Source: Cololabis saira
Taxonomy: Eukaryota > Chordata > Actinopteri > Beloniformes > Belonidae
Length of the DNA stretch: 64,000 nt
Direction of reading: 5' to 3'
Assembly (NCBI RefSeq): GCF_033807715.1
Contig: NC_084597.1
Coordinates: forward strand, 4,828,558-4,892,557
Part shown: piece after piece, positions 11,655 to 23,501 of the stretch
Numbering within the stretch: the first letter of the stretch is position 1
Layout of the letters: every line of letters starts with the position of its first letter
Made by a program: the position numbers and the translations under genes
Notes under the pieces: model-generated
Told to the model about the DNA's origin: nothing
Seen by the model: the letters and a program-made list of their open reading frames with translations, nothing else
Databases searched by the model: none

Positions 11655-12398
11655 CATACATCAGTATCACTGTTAAATAGTAAAGGTAATGTTCCATATA
11701 TTTTCTCTAAATCCTAAACACATTATGGAAATCAGCAATTACTTCATACAATATGCAGCAACTAAATGTATTTTTAATGTTTCCTGATGCTCTCAAATGC
11801 TCGTTTGTAATTGTAAGGCACATGTTCACTTGTACTGAGAAATAAGCTAGATTGGCATGGTTAAAGGTTTTATGCCAAGCATTATGTCCCATGTGGCAGT
11901 GATTTCTTTCTGCAGATAGAGCTCCTTTGCCAGTATTTTATTCACGTCTTCTTACTGAGGCAGAGGCTTTGTAGACATCAGCCTCTCATGGTATGCAGGT
12001 CTTATGACTATAAAAAATGTATAGGTAGCAGTTCAAACCTCCAAATCACACGCATCTGCAGAACATGGACATAAAACCTGTCGATGCAGCACCTTCCCAT
12101 GGGGGTGGAGAGGAGGGGTGGTTGTATTTGTGCCCCTAAAACCAAACTGCTGTGAATCATTTAGGAATTTACGCATCGTTTCTCAGATTTATTGCTTTGC
12201 TCTGTAACTGACTGCAGTCTGTCTTTGACTCACTTGAGAACCACTGTTGTCACTCTGCAGCATAGATGACAGCAAAAGCTTTAAATGTTACAAACAGTAA
12301 CCGCTTATTCTGCTTTCAGATGTGTTTTATATGGCAGTAATGCCACTCCACACCAAATGATGGCAGCATATCATGAGAACATTTCTACATTTTTAAGG
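11655..12398. other. No recognisable feature
   Basis: AT-rich sequence with only short, unconvincing open frames. I recognise no repeat ends, tandem arrays or protein similarity. Confidence 0.5.
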
Positions 12399-12406
12399 CA
12401 GCCACT

Positions 12407-13318
12407 ATGGAGCCAAATCAAGGCCAAAAGTTTTGCTAATTTGAAAATAAAATTTGAACCAGAAAATTCTTTTTTAAAGTTACATTTTTTTTTTTTTGGT
12501 ATCAGATCTTTTTTTCAGTTTCAGAACTTTTTATTTCAGTTTCAAATCTTATTTTCAGTTTCACATCTTTTTTTTTCAGTTTCAAATCTTTTTTTTCTGT
12601 TTAAAAAGCTGTTTTAGACCGTACTTGGCACCAATCGCAGTATAAAACCAATAAACTATGCCAGACTGTACAGTTCAACAGCCACACTTTAAAGTTTGAC
12701 ATTTCCCACTTCCACATACTACCAAGTACGGTCTAAAACAGCTTTTTAAACAGAAATGTGTCACTAGTATCCGTTTTTTCCACTGCCAATCACGTGAATA
12801 TGGTGTATATACAGTGTTGAATCAAACTTCTACTGATAACTTCTGCAACTTACGTTTCCTGAAGGCAACAGGACTGAGGAACGTCCCCCGCCTTCTCTGT
12901 TCTGCTGTCACTCATGATGCCACGCCCCTCTCAGTTGATGCCACGCCCCTCTCCGTTGATGCCACGCCCCTCTCCGTTGATGCCAAGCCCCCCATGCCAG
13001 ATCGGGGCCAAAAGTCTGAAACTGAAAAAAAAAGATTTGAAACTGAAAAAAAAAGATTTGAAACTGAAAAAAAAGATTTGAAACTGAAAAAAAAGATTTG
13101 AAACTGAAAAAAAAGAAGTGAAACTGAAAAAAAGAAGTGAAACTGAAAAAAAAGATCTGAAACTGAAAAAAAAAATTTGAAACTGAAATAAAAAGTTCTG
13201 AAACTGAAAAAAAGATCTGATACCGAAAAAAAAAATTTTTTGAAACTGTAAAAAAGAATTTTCAGGTTCAAATTTTATTTTCAAATTAGCAAAACTTTTG
13301 GCCTTGATTTGGCTCCAT
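12407..13318. mobile_element. Foldback (palindromic) element, copy 2
   Basis: Ends are ATGGAGCCAAATCAAGGCC and GGCCTTGATTTGGCTCCAT. The flanks carry AGCCACT at 12400-12406 and 13320-13326, a 7-bp exact duplication or 7 of 8 if an 8-bp TSD is assumed. The left arm lacks the GGGGCGTGGCATCA segment, jumping from the T-rich tract at about 12595 straight to the inner TTTAAAAAGCTGTTTTAG segment. The right arm has gained units: about four copies of GATGCCACGCCCCTCTC (12916-12990) and about eleven copies of a GAAACTGAAAAAAAAG unit (13017-13250). Non-coding. Confidence 0.82.
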
Positions 13319-13326
13319 AAGCCACT

Positions 13327-13996
13327 GGCATAAAACACACCCCCTTTTAACTCTGACTTCAAAAATGGTGATGAGGCATCCTGTTTGCCATCCCTCATTG
13401 CTTGTGGCTTATCCAACGTGCACCTGAGATGGGGGTCACACACTAAATGATCAGACTCAATCAGAAAATTGGTCTCCAAATGAACTTTTCTCTGCAAAAC
13501 TCTTGTGGGAAATGAGGCGTGATCGAGTTGTGTGTTTGGAAATGGACTGAGAAGAGAGACAGCATTAAGAGTTGTTTGTGCCATAATTTAGTCTAAATGA
13601 ATGAAAAAGAAAGAGAAAGAAAAGAGCATTGGCAACAGGACGGATGGCATGTGTGGACAGCAGACTGTCTGTGCCACATTTAATAAAAAAGCAGTTATCT
13701 ACTTGAACTGTTGAGTGTGGTGTTTTAAGAACAACCTTCCTCTTCCAACGGATCACTGATGAAGGTACACTGAGTGCTATAAAGTAGTATTACAAAAGTC
13801 TCCATACCTTAGCACAGTATTTTGACTGGGTCTGTATGTTTTTAAGTGATTGTTTGGATGCCATGTATATTGTGAAGTGTAAAACTGCAGCAGCATTAAG
13901 CAGCTATGTTTACAATGGCCTTTCAAGGGAAAGCCCTTTCGTTCTGCGTGAGTTGAAATTGATGCCTGAACTATGTTGCTGCAACTTGTCAATCTG
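13327..13996. other. No recognisable feature
   Basis: Possibly single-copy sequence. I see no convincing coding potential, repeat ends or tandem structure. Confidence 0.45.
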
Positions 13997-14194
13997 TAAC
14001 CCATTTTCCACAAAACCGGTTCCAGTGCTGGTGCTGGTTCAAAATTCGTTCAACTGGCGAACCAGGTGAGAACTGGATTAGTTTTCCACAGCTCGGGGTG
14101 CTAGTGGGAGCCACATCATTATGTCACTGCAAACGTCAGTTACGTTGCTGCAAACATCAGTTACGCCTCTGCAAACGTCAGTTATTTTGCTGCG

Positions 14195-15651
14195 TAAAGG
14201 CGGGAATATACTCTACGCAAGGGGCCGCGTATCCTGCGTACCCTGCGAACGTGTCTGTTCATGCTCCACTGCGTACGTCGCGTAACACCCGAGTAGAGCC
14301 TGTCATACCGATGGTGACCGATAGGGGGCAGTAAGCAGAGCAACAGTTGGAAAAGCTACTTATATTAAGTAGCAGAAGTAGTAGCAGCAGCAGCGGTAGC
14401 AGATTAGAAAAACGAACACTTTTACAGGACAATATTGGATGATGTAGGAGATTATAACATCGTGTGAATGTGTATGAATGTGTATGAATGTTGGTTGTGG
14501 TCGGAGGGGCCGTTTGGCGCGATATGGCAGCCACGCTCCCGTCAGTCTGCAGCGCAGCTGTGGCTACAGACGGAGCTACCGGGAGGATGTGTGTGAATGA
14601 ATAATGATCTCTGTAAAGCTCTGGGAGCCTTGAAGGAAGCTAAAGAAAACCACAACATTATTATTATTATTATTATTATTATTACTCTTTTTTTTAATGT
14701 GTATTACTTATTTATATTACTGTTTTACCCCCTTCCCTGTGTGTCTGTGTTGCTGCTACGTGAGTTTCCCCGTTGAGGGAGTAATAAAGGACTATTTTAT
14801 CTTATCTTATTATTATTGCTTATTATCAAAAGTGGATCTTTCCAGACTAATTTATCCAGCATTCTCCTTACCCATCTCAACAAGAATGACGAAACAATAA
14901 ATCCAGTTAATTTTAGGTTCATATGGAGAAGTAGATGTCAATATATAAGAAAGATTAACATGGTAAAAAAATGTATTGTTCCTAATATGATTCCAAGTCA
15001 TTCATTCATTCATTTGCAAGTCATTCAATAGTATTTTTATTGAAAAACAGAGTATTTAAAATAAAATAAGTCCCGTCAATTGACTCCTGGCTCCCGGCTC
15101 CGGGAGGCACCGAGGCTCGGCGCGTACCTCCGCCGGGGCTCCGCCGCCGGGGCTCCGCCGCCGGGGCTCCGCCGCCGGGGCTCCGCCGCCGGGGCTCCGC
15201 CGCCGGGGCTCCGCCGCCGGGGCTCCGCCGCCGGGGCTCGGTCGCCGGGGCTCGGCCGCCGGGGCTCGCCATCCGTGGTACTCCCGGGGACTCTAGTCCC
15301 GCAGCACCAGTGAGTATTTTGACCGGAGAGATTATAAAATACCGGACTTCGGCATATTTTACCGGACAACGGAAACCCTGGGGGGAAGTTAAATATTGCA
15401 TAAATATATGCACGGCGAACTTTCTCCAGGGGAGAGCAGCATAATCGTGCCAGCTGGGATCAGACCGGGAACAGCGATACTAGCGGCCAGAGCGAGAACT
15501 GCAGGTCGCGTACGCGTTCAGTGTCTTTTTGAGAACGTGCACGTCGACGCGTCAAATGTACGCAGGATACGCAGGATACGCGAGACGTGACGTCACGCGT
15601 ATCCTGCGTCTCGCGTACGCGTTCTGAACTGCAAGTATAAACGCGGCTTTA
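14195..15651. mobile_element. Inserted element with TAAAG-CGCG-type inverted ends, 1,457 bp
   Basis: The ends TAAAGGCGGGAATATACT and AAGTATAAACGCGGCTTTA are imperfect inverted repeats of about 19 bp. Subterminal CGTATCCTGCGT motifs occur in both orientations near both ends (14228-14240 and 15560-15615). Comparison with copy B, where the host reads continuously through this site (GCTGCGTTTGCGTGAAAG in reverse complement), supports insertion here. The TSD may be only TA. An (ATT)n tract (about 14655-14683) and a retroposon-like AATAAAGGACTATTTTATC tail (14780-14805) lie inside. No coding frame recognised. Confidence 0.6.
15130..15268 (+). repeat. GC-rich minisatellite, 14-bp unit (GGGGCTCCGCCGCC), about 10 copies
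   Basis: Nearly perfect units, with the last two or three diverging to GGGGCTCGGTCGCC and GGGGCTCGGCCGCC. The array is strikingly CpG-rich in an otherwise AT-rich window. It reads open in several frames on both strands only because of its composition. Confidence 0.93.
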
Positions 15652-15919
15652 GCGTGAAAGTTGCAGCAACAACCAGGTATCTGCTCTAATAGGACTTAGT
15701 CCACGTAGCTCCTCCGTGGACACATCTTTAAAAGACAGGTTGTCTCCTCCTCAGACCCATGATGCTTTGCTGCATCCAGATTCATTCTTATTTGAAAATG
15801 TCTCCGTCTCCCAGTCTTGCTATTGCCGTTGGTCTTAATAAGTCCGCCCCCTCCACTTACGTAAGCGGTTCTTTCCTCTAGACCAGAGTTGGTGCTACCT
15901 TGGAACTGGTTCTTCTGGA

Positions 15920-17180
15920 CCAGCGTGCGTTTTTTCGTGCGTGCGTGTATTTTTTCGTGCGTTCGTTCATGCGTGCGTTCTTTCGTGCGTTCGTTCGTTC
16001 GTTCATGCGTTTTTCCGTGCGTGCGCTTTTTCGTGCGTGCGTTCGTGCGTGCGTTTTTTCGTGCGTGCGTTCTTTCGTCCGTTCGTTCTTTCATGTGTTC
16101 GTCCTTTCGTGCGTTCTTTCGTGCGTTTTTTCGTGCGTTCATTCGTGCGTGCATTTTTCCGTGCGTGCGTGCGTATTTACGTGCGTGCCTTCTTTCGTGC
16201 GTTTTCGACATTTCGACTTTTTTCTCAAAATTTCACCTTTTTCTCAAAATTTCAAATTTTCATCAAAATTTCAAATTTTTCTCAAAATTTCAACTTTTTT
16301 CTCAAAATTTCAACTTTTTTCTCAAAATTTCAACTTTTTCATCAAAATTTCAACTTTTTTCTCGACTTTTTCATCAAAATTTCAACTTTTTCATCAACAT
16401 TTCTACTTTTTTCTCTACTTTTTTCTCAAAATTTCACCTTTTTCTCAAAATTTCAAATTTTCATCAAAATTTCAATTTTTTCTCAAAATTTCAACTTTTT
16501 TCTCAAAATTTCAACTTTTTTCTCAAAATTTCAACTTTTTTCTCAAAATTTCAACTTTTTTCTCAAAATTTCAACTTTTTCATCAAAATTTCAACTTTTT
16601 TCTCGACTTTTTCATCAAAATTTCAACTTTTTCATCAACATTTCTACTTTTTTCTCTACTTTTTTCTCAAAATTTCAACTTTTTCATCAAAATTTCAACT
16701 TTTTTCTCGACTTCGTTCTCAAAATTTCAACTTTTTCATCAAAATTTCAACTTTTTTCTCGACTTCGTTCTCAAAATTTCAACTTTTTTCTCGACATTTC
16801 AACTTTATTCTCGACTTTTCTAAAAATTTCAGCTTTTTCATCAAAATTTCAACTTTTTTCTCGACTTTTTCATCAAAATTTCAACTTTTTCATCAACATT
16901 TCAACTTTTTTCTCTACTTTTTTCTCAAAATTTCAACTTTTTCATCAAAATTTCAACTTTTTCTCAAAATTTCAACTTTTTTCTCGACTTCGTTCTCAAA
17001 ATTTCAACTTTTACATCAAAATTTCAACTTTTTTCTCGACTTCGTTCTCAAAATTTCAACTTTTTCATCAAAATTTCAACTTTTTTCTCGACATTTCAAC
17101 TTTATTCTCGACTTTTTTCTAAAAATTTCAGCTTTTTCTCAAAATTTCAACTTTTTCATCAAAATTTCAAAATTTTCATC
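15920..17180 (+). repeat. Two-part tandem array: CGTGCGTTC runs, then a TCAAAATTTCAACTTTTTTC minisatellite
   Basis: 15920-16210 is degenerate GTGCGTGCGTTC/TTTTTTCGTGCG. 16215-17180 is about 50 copies of a roughly 20-bp unit with two variants, beginning CTCAAAATTTC or CATCAAAATTTC, broken at intervals by CTCGACTT(CG). Long open frames run through all three forward frames, but they are artefacts of a stop-poor repeat. The same two-part filler recurs in miniature at 7838-7944 and 56340-56420. Confidence 0.9.
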
Positions 17181-17503
17181 AAACCTGACACCTACTGCGT
17201 TCAGGGGGGTGGAAAAAAAAGCCTTCAATTCCTTTAAAACTAAAACCAGAGCAACCAGCAGTTGCCTCTCCCTCCTCCCTCCCAGCCCCCCTCCCTCCCT
17301 CCTCCAACACTGGATCCAGCTGCAGCAGCTTCTTCTGGTCCAGCAAAGAGTTGGTGCTACTTTGGAACCGGTCTTTCTGGCCCGGAGTCAGTTCTTTGTC
17401 AGTGGAAACAGAAAGCCCGGTTCCAAACTCAGCACTGGCCTAGAATCAGAACCATAACCAGAACCAGAACCAGCCCTGGAACCGGTTTGGTGTTAAAGGG
17501 GTA

Positions 17504-17930
17504 TGTAAGTGGATGTTGGTGCATGTGGATCTTACCACAGACCTATTGAAGCAGCAAAACCTCCAGGTTTTTCGGACTAACTCAAAATTGTCCCAAGACC
17601 CAAAAAATCCTCTTGTGAATAAGGTGGCAGGACCGACTTCTAAAACATGTCCAGGATTTAGACTTATACATTTAAAAAAGAGAAAGAGAAGAAAAATCTT
17701 TGAGGGCTTTAAAAGCACCATAAAGTACCAGCACCATCTCATTTCCATTACAAAGCCGTACCGTTATAGAGCACGTGCATTCAGCTCTATATGGACCTAT
17801 TTAACATAAATACATCATGGATCACGTGAATAGTCGCCAGTATTAATTAAAGTCCACTATCAAATAACACAAGCACAAAGCAGGACTGGCCCAGAACCAG
17901 CACTGGAACCGGTTTGGTGGAAAAGGGGTA
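17504..17930 (+). repeat. Repeat block adjoining copy A, shared inverted with 55505-55888
   Basis: About 380 bp (17504-17883) are the reverse complement of 55505-55888 with high similarity. In both places the block abuts the same end of the CCTTTTCCACC-type element. It contains no gene. It is followed at 17884-17930 by another copy of the element's right end (GGAACCGGTTTGGTGG then AAAAGGGGTA), so the block sits between two such ends here. Confidence 0.75.
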
Positions 17931-18054
17931 TTTGGATGCAACTTCTAACAACAATGAAGCCACTGCTGCTTTTAACACATATCTTATCGTTGGCTATTTT
18001 GACAGCTTCACATGGATCATTTAAATTTAAAAGGAAAAGTTATAGCCGCAGTCA

Positions 18055-18560
18055 TCAATTCAGTTTATTTGAGAAGGGACAGTGTACATTCATATACATT
18101 TAGAATCAAAGATGCAAATGCACCCAATTTTAGCTACAGAGCTAGTTTCCATTGGCAGTCCCCCGGCTAAAAATATAAAAGATAGATATAAAAGTTAAAC
18201 AACAAATACAAATAAAACGTGCAAAAAGTTTCTGTTCTTGTTATTTTGCTTCTATTTAAGATAGAAGGAACAGGAGAACAACCTGACACATCAATCTTCA
18301 TACTAACACGATCTTACAGACATTTACATATATTACAATAGTGAATACATTAGTTTCACATTTAGCAGTTAAAAGTTTAGGCGGTAAAGTGCCAAAGTAA
18401 GTTAAAGTGCTGGTTCCGATTAAAGTGCTGAGGGTTTAGCAGCTTTTTGAAAGCAGATATATGAAAATCAACGTGTGTTGTCAGTAATATAACACATGCA
18501 GCCAATTTTAATAAGGTTTTGTTTTACATGTGCAGAGACTCCAGGAGTTATTGGATCGTG
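18055..18560 (-). repeat. Probable LINE 3' UTR fragment
   Basis: Read on the minus strand it ends CTCAAATAAACTGAATTGA, preceded by a GGGGACTGCCAATGGAAACT segment. This resembles the 3' untranslated end of common teleost LINEs. No coding part is attached. The call is weak and from general resemblance only. 17931-18054 and 18561-18832 show nothing recognisable. Confidence 0.35.
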
Positions 18561-19049
18561 GCGCCCATCGCACTTTTATATTCAAGGATTGCTCCAAAAA
18601 CAACAACACCAGTCTCATTTACTCAATTTTTCCTTAAGAAAAGACAACAGCGAGTGACCCAGCGGACATTCCTCCCACAGCCTTGATATTGTGGTTATTA
18701 CCGTCGCCATGCCAACATCACACCACTGTTCCCACTTTCAGAGTCAGGGCCTTTCTTAAACATAACCCCTTCTGCAATCTCATCCCCTTGTTTACCATTG
18801 TAACCGAGGATATAAAGGGTCTATTAAGGTCTTGAGAATCCATCCATCCATCCATCCATCCATCCATCCATCCATCCATCCATCCATCCATCCATCCATC
18901 CATCCATCCATTGATCCATCCATTATCTATACCCGCTTTATCCTTTGCAGGATCACGGGAGTTTGCTGGAGTCTATAATTTTCAGGCGAGAGGCAGGGGT
19001 TACACCCTGGACAGGTCACCAGTCCATCGCAGGGCCACATACTACAAAT

Positions 19050-20625
19050 CAGTGATCTCCAACCCCCGGGCCGCGGCCCGGTACTGGGCCGTGGATCATT
19101 TGGTTCCGGGCCACACAGAAAGAAAAAATAATTTCTGTAACATCACCTGATGATGGATGACTCTCAAACTGATGGTTCACAATGTTTTTATTCCTTGGAT
19201 GTAAATACACTGCAAACACACCGTAGGAGCTATAAAGGAGTAAAATAGGGCTGGGCGATTTTGGACAAAAATAAAATCCCGATTTTTTTTCTCTGAAAAC
19301 CCGATTTTCGATTTTGATTTCGATTTTTTTGGTAAAACTACAAAAGACAATGGAATAAATTGTTTCAAATATTTTATCTTCATTTTTAAAGAAAAATAGC
19401 AAACAAATTTCCCTATTGGGAATGAAGTGCAATTGAAAGATACTGTAAATCCTCCTTGAGTTTAGTAAAGTGACAACATTTACAATTTTGTTGACCAAAC
19501 AAAGATGACTAGACGAGCTCTGTCTGTAATGCAGCCAGCTGCAGAAAAGGAAAATGCATTTTCCGATTTTCCTTTTTTTAACATTGTCTTGATTAATAAA
19601 TCCGATTTAGATTTAAAATCGATTAATCGCACAGCCCTAGAATAAAATAAAATAAAATAGTTAGTCTTTCTACATTCATATAAGTTTAATTTAACTTAAA
19701 TACAGACCGACACGACTGTTCGCTCGGTTGGTAATAAAGCTACCGTTAACACAATACATGAGCGACCAAACTCAAGCTGGACATAAATACGGCATACAAT
19801 GTGCACAAATCCTTATCAGCAGGAGCTTTTTGTGTCAGTTAGACTCCACTTTATCATTCCTGACACTCGTTTAGTCTTTCAGAAACACTTTCTACTGCCG
19901 TTAAACTTTTACCGTTAAAGTCCGAAGCGCCGGATGTTTACAAGGTCTCGCCTTCAAAATATCGGTCTCCTTAATATATAACTAAATAAAAGCCTGGCTT
20001 TAATGAGAAAACAAACATAAAAACACATTCATAGAAATACTCATATTAAAGGAGCTTGAGGCCGGATTGAGGCAGGATTTATGAAAAAAATTCGTATACA
20101 TTTTAAGTTTTCTAGTAATAATGTCAGATGAAGCGTTCCAAACCAAAAGAATGATTCCTCTAGTGTATCTCTCCGTTGCCTTGAACAGGCTGTGTGCTGC
20201 AAAATGTGCTGCAATTCTGGGACCGAATTTCCCGCGCTGTCCTGTGGATGTGACGTCACATGACGCTGCATGCACGTTCTCCCCGTTCTCCCGTGCCGGC
20301 TTCACTGTTGGCTGCAGTACCCCCAACGGCCGTCGTGGTGAAGGGTGGCGCTAGAGAGTCTCATTTCTTAAAAGGAGCCTTATGCTCCTTTAAAAGTAAT
20401 TTACAATTTCCATTATTTTATTTTATTTTTTCGAAAATGATGTTTTATTATTATTATTCATTCATCATTATTAATATTATTATTATTATAGAGAAAATAC
20501 CACAGTTTTTAATGCCGATCTTGTCATTTTATTTAGTTTTCATCAGCTACACCTTTAGATTGGGCCGTGAAAATATTGTCAGACATTGAACCGGTCCGCG
20601 GTTCAGAAAAGGTTGGGGACCACTT
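19050..20625. mobile_element. hAT-like element, 1,576 bp, CAGTGATCTCCAACC ends
   Basis: Ends CAGTGATCTCCAACC and GGTTGGGGACCACTT form imperfect inverted repeats of the CAGTGGTCCCCAACC type. A perfect 8-bp TSD, CTACAAAT, lies at 19042-19049 and 20626-20633, inside the SINE-like retroposon. The interior is non-coding apart from a second hAT-like insertion at 19246-19639. Near the ends are GGGCCGCGGCCCGG and GGTCCGCGG blocks. Confidence 0.9.
19246..19639 (-). mobile_element. Short hAT-like element with TAGGGCTG ends (copy 2), nested
   Basis: Reverse-orientation sister of 5864-6249. Ends are TAGGGCTGGGC and GCACAGCCCTA. The flanks GAGTAAAA (19238-19245) and GAATAAAA (19640-19647) match at 7 of 8, a slightly decayed TSD. 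Inserted in the larger element at 19050-20625. Confidence 0.87.
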
Positions 20626-20787
20626 CTACAAATGACCAGACACAGTCACACTCACTCTACGGGCAATTTAGAATCATCAATCAACCTACTATGCATGTTT
20701 TTGGACTGTGGGAGGAAGTACCCGGAAGGAACCCACACAAGCACGGGGAGAACATGCAAACTCCACACAGAAAGACCCTGAGAATCC

Positions 20788-21770
20788 CTGCCCTTTATCA
20801 TTCTGTAAATCCAGGTATTTTTGTGGGCGAAGCGTAGTCAAATAGAGGTGAGAGATATCTATGTTACGTGTCCTGCTGTTGGTCTGACGCTGTGCGGTAA
20901 TTCAGGAGATACTCCTAAGAGTCACATACACAGCGTTGGGACAAACGCCAGCTGTTTTACTCAGGTTTTATGGGACTAAACCAATGGCAAGGAAACCGCT
21001 GGGCGCTGTCACTTTCCCTGTGACAGGAAGCATGCAGGGACCTAATGGCTTGCCCCCACTGTTGGCTGTAACCACAGAGCAGCGCTCAGGAGGTAGCAGG
21101 TCTGTTGTTTACTCCTTCTGAGACAGCTTGATGAATGGATATCTGAGGGAGAGGATAAATTCTTTGCACCTATGCATTTGCTGCTCCAGTTTGTTTTCCA
21201 AGAGTTGCCAATAGCGTGCTGAGTTTGGACCGTTTCAAGCAAAGATTGCATTCAAATATGTCATCAGACAAAAGCCTAAAACATGTCCTCCCCTTACCAA
21301 ATAGTGTCCCTGTAAAAGGTAGTAGTTGTGTAAAATGTGTAGGTGCAGTAGTAAGGTAAGGTGTAATCTTGCTCCAGTTCAATTGTGCAAGAAATCAATA
21401 CCTCTTTCCTGAAAAGAAGCATTAATGAAGATGGTCAAGTCCTTTTTCAGGCACAAAGGATCAGTCTGAAAGTCATTAAACCTCTACACATGTTGAAGAA
21501 ATCTGACAATACAACGACAATATGAAAAAGACTCCTTCTCTTTCACCTGCATTAGGGATTTTAATTACAGACTGGGTCTTTCACCAAAAGGCTTTGATTT
21601 TATTATACTTTTAGTGGCGATGTGATCACAGCTGTCAGATAATAAATGCTTTCATTATTTTACTTCATTTACAGAAAAAAAACAGTCTGTGATGCCTTTC
21701 AAGAATCGTTAGACTTATATGTTATTTATGTTTATTATAATATGACGTAACCATGTGATTACCTCATTTA
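20788..21770. other. No recognisable feature
   Basis: Possibly single-copy sequence. Short open frames only, none resembling a known protein. No repeat ends seen. Confidence 0.45.
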
Positions 21771-21774
21771 TTTC

Positions 21775-22190
21775 ATTTATTCTTTATTTCATTCAAAAAA
21801 CAAAACAATTCAATACAAATACAAATGTTCCTAACTTGTGAATGAAAAGGGAGCAGAAAGAAGAAGAATCTTATGTGATCTGCCCCTTTCACAAATAACA
21901 TAAATTAAAAATAATAATAAAAAAACAACTAAGTGAATAAAAAAAACTAAAAAAAAAAAAAAAAAAAATTTTTTTAAATAACATTAAAATAAAATTACCG
22001 CCGCCTAGGGATATGTCAATCAAACTCAACTAACAGTTTTCATTATATTTCCTTAACATACAGGCTTTAATTGTTCTTTTGAATGTAATGTTTGATTTGG
22101 ATTCTTTGTTTTCTTTATTCAGATTGTTCCATAAATTGATTCCTTTCACAGAAACACAACGCTCTATTATCTTGAAAAATAAGGGTGACA
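21775..22190 (-). pseudogene. LINE 3' fragment (RT C-terminus and A/T-rich tail)
   Basis: On the minus strand, about 22185 to 22040 reads a short C-terminal LINE segment (GINLWNNLNKENKES, then TFKRTIKACMLRKY and a stop) like the last residues of L2/Rex1-group reverse transcriptases. A 3' UTR follows, with poly-A-like runs (plus-strand 21940-21970). The rest of the LINE is missing, so this is a severely 5'-truncated insertion. The protein match is short, hence moderate confidence. 22200-22590 shows nothing recognisable. Confidence 0.55.
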
Positions 22191-22599
22191 TTTTACACCA
22201 CATGATTGCTGCTGGAATTATGAACTATATTTATAGATCTCATGCTGACTGCATTCACAATGGCTGCAATAAGAACTGTACATTCAAGGTGAGTATATCA
22301 CTAATTTCACTCTTGCTATATAACATCTCTCTTCTGTTGGATACAACACATGCCCTATTGACGTATGTGTTTCATTATAACACTACAGCACATATGGACC
22401 TTTGGTTATTTCCTCTCACACTGACGAAAAAAACTATTTCCGTCTCAGACAAGAATTGGAAAGTCTTTCAAATTCTGATTTCAGAGAACTTCATGTCTTG
22501 GTCTCTAATGATACTGATGAGAAGCAAACAACTGCATTCATGGAATTAAGGTCCTAAAAAGAAATGCTAATGAGTGAAGAGCAATTAGTTATTAGCAAT

Positions 22600-22931
22600 T
22601 AGGGATGGGCGGTATGGACTAAAAAATGTATCACGGTAATTTCTGGCATTTATCCCGATAACGATAAAAATGACGATAAAAAAATACCAATTCAACTCCA
22701 CCTTTTTAACTATAAATCTATCACCACGTTCAGTCTTTGGAGCCAAATCACTGCTGTAAAAGATACTAAATACTAAACTACACTAATTAAATTGAATTGA
22801 TAAAAACAATTAAATGAGTTAAACCTGTACTGCAAAACTGTAAAGACTCAGATCCGCCATGTTTGTTACACAAACACGTATCAACGGGAATTTATCCTTC
22901 TTTCTTTCTTTCTTTCTTGCTCATTTCTTTT

Positions 22932-22963
<32 letters not shown>

Positions 22964-22976
22964 GCTCATTTCTTTT

Positions 22977-23020
<44 letters not shown>

Positions 23021-23033
23021 GCTCATTTCTTTT

Positions 23034-23101
<68 letters not shown>

Positions 23102-23108
23102 GCTCATT

Positions 23109-23184
<76 letters not shown>

Positions 23185-23193
23185 TTCTAGCTC

Positions 23194-23228
<35 letters not shown>

Positions 23229-23493
23229 GCTCATTTCTTTTCCTTCCTTCCTTCCTTCCTTCCTTCCTTCCTTCCTTCCTTCCTTCCTTCCTTCCTTCCT
23301 TCCTTCCTTCCTTCCTTCCTTCCTTCCTTCCTTCCTTCACGTACGTTGTGCGTGGATTTAACGCAGAACCATAAATCATCTTTACACAAAAACGTCAACG
23401 GGAATTTATCGTTTTTACTGCGAGATACAAATTCTTACCGTGGGGAATTTTTTTGACGGTTTATCGAGAACGGTAAAATATCACCCATCCCTA
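22600..23493 (-). mobile_element. hAT-like element with expanded microsatellite core (copy 2), 894 bp
   Basis: Inverted sister of 10306-11646. It starts TAGGGATGGGCGGTATGG and ends TATCACCCATCCCTA, with a perfect 8-bp TSD, TTAGCAAT, at 22592-22599 and 23494-23501. The arms match copy 1, including CGTACGTTGTGCGTGG next to the repeat. The core (about 22893-23337) is (TTTC)n interrupted by TTGCTCATTTC, then (TTCC)n: the same order and interruptions as copy 1 in complement, but less than half as long. Non-coding. Confidence 0.9.
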
Positions 23494-23501
23494 TTAGCAA
23501 T

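Larger units (their letters stand above)
13997..17503. mobile_element. Composite DNA-transposon-like repeat with CCTTTTCCACC ends (copy A)
   Basis: The left end reads ACCCATTTTCCAC followed by AAAACCGGTTCCAG. The right end is its complement, CTGGAACCGGTTTGGTG then TTAAAGGGGTA. Just inside the left end lie three copies of a repeat containing TGCAAACGTCAGTTA (14128-14185). Unique parts shared with copy B (55889-57196, opposite orientation) are 15652-15915 and about 17205-17500. The interior is broken by an inserted element (14195-15651) and a long minisatellite (15920-17180). No TSD could be confirmed at either end, so the transposon class is unknown. Non-coding. Confidence 0.6.
18842..20778 (-). 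mobile_element. SINE-like retroposon with (ATCC)n tail, interrupted by a hAT-like element
   Basis: The minus-strand element ends in a simple GGAT tail (ATCC on plus, 18842-18911), flanked by a 9-bp TSD, TGAGAATCC, at 18833-18841 and 20779-20787. Its body, split by the insertion at 19050-20625, contains the widespread fish segments CAGTCCATCGCAGGGCCACA, TTTTTGGACTGTGGGAGGA and GGGGAGAACATGCAAACTCC. Without the insertion it is about 353 bp. The tail resembles that of RTE/Rex3 LINEs, which suggests RTE machinery mobilised it; that is inference. Confidence 0.8.

Noticed and set aside
15889..17457. Forward open frames of 522, 393 and 307 codons
   Set aside because: All three overlap the same roughly 20-bp minisatellite. 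Three simultaneously open frames with the same periodic residues is a repeat signature, not coding.
22079..22549. 156-codon forward open frame
   Set aside because: Overlaps the antisense of a LINE 3' fragment; no similarity or composition suggesting a gene.
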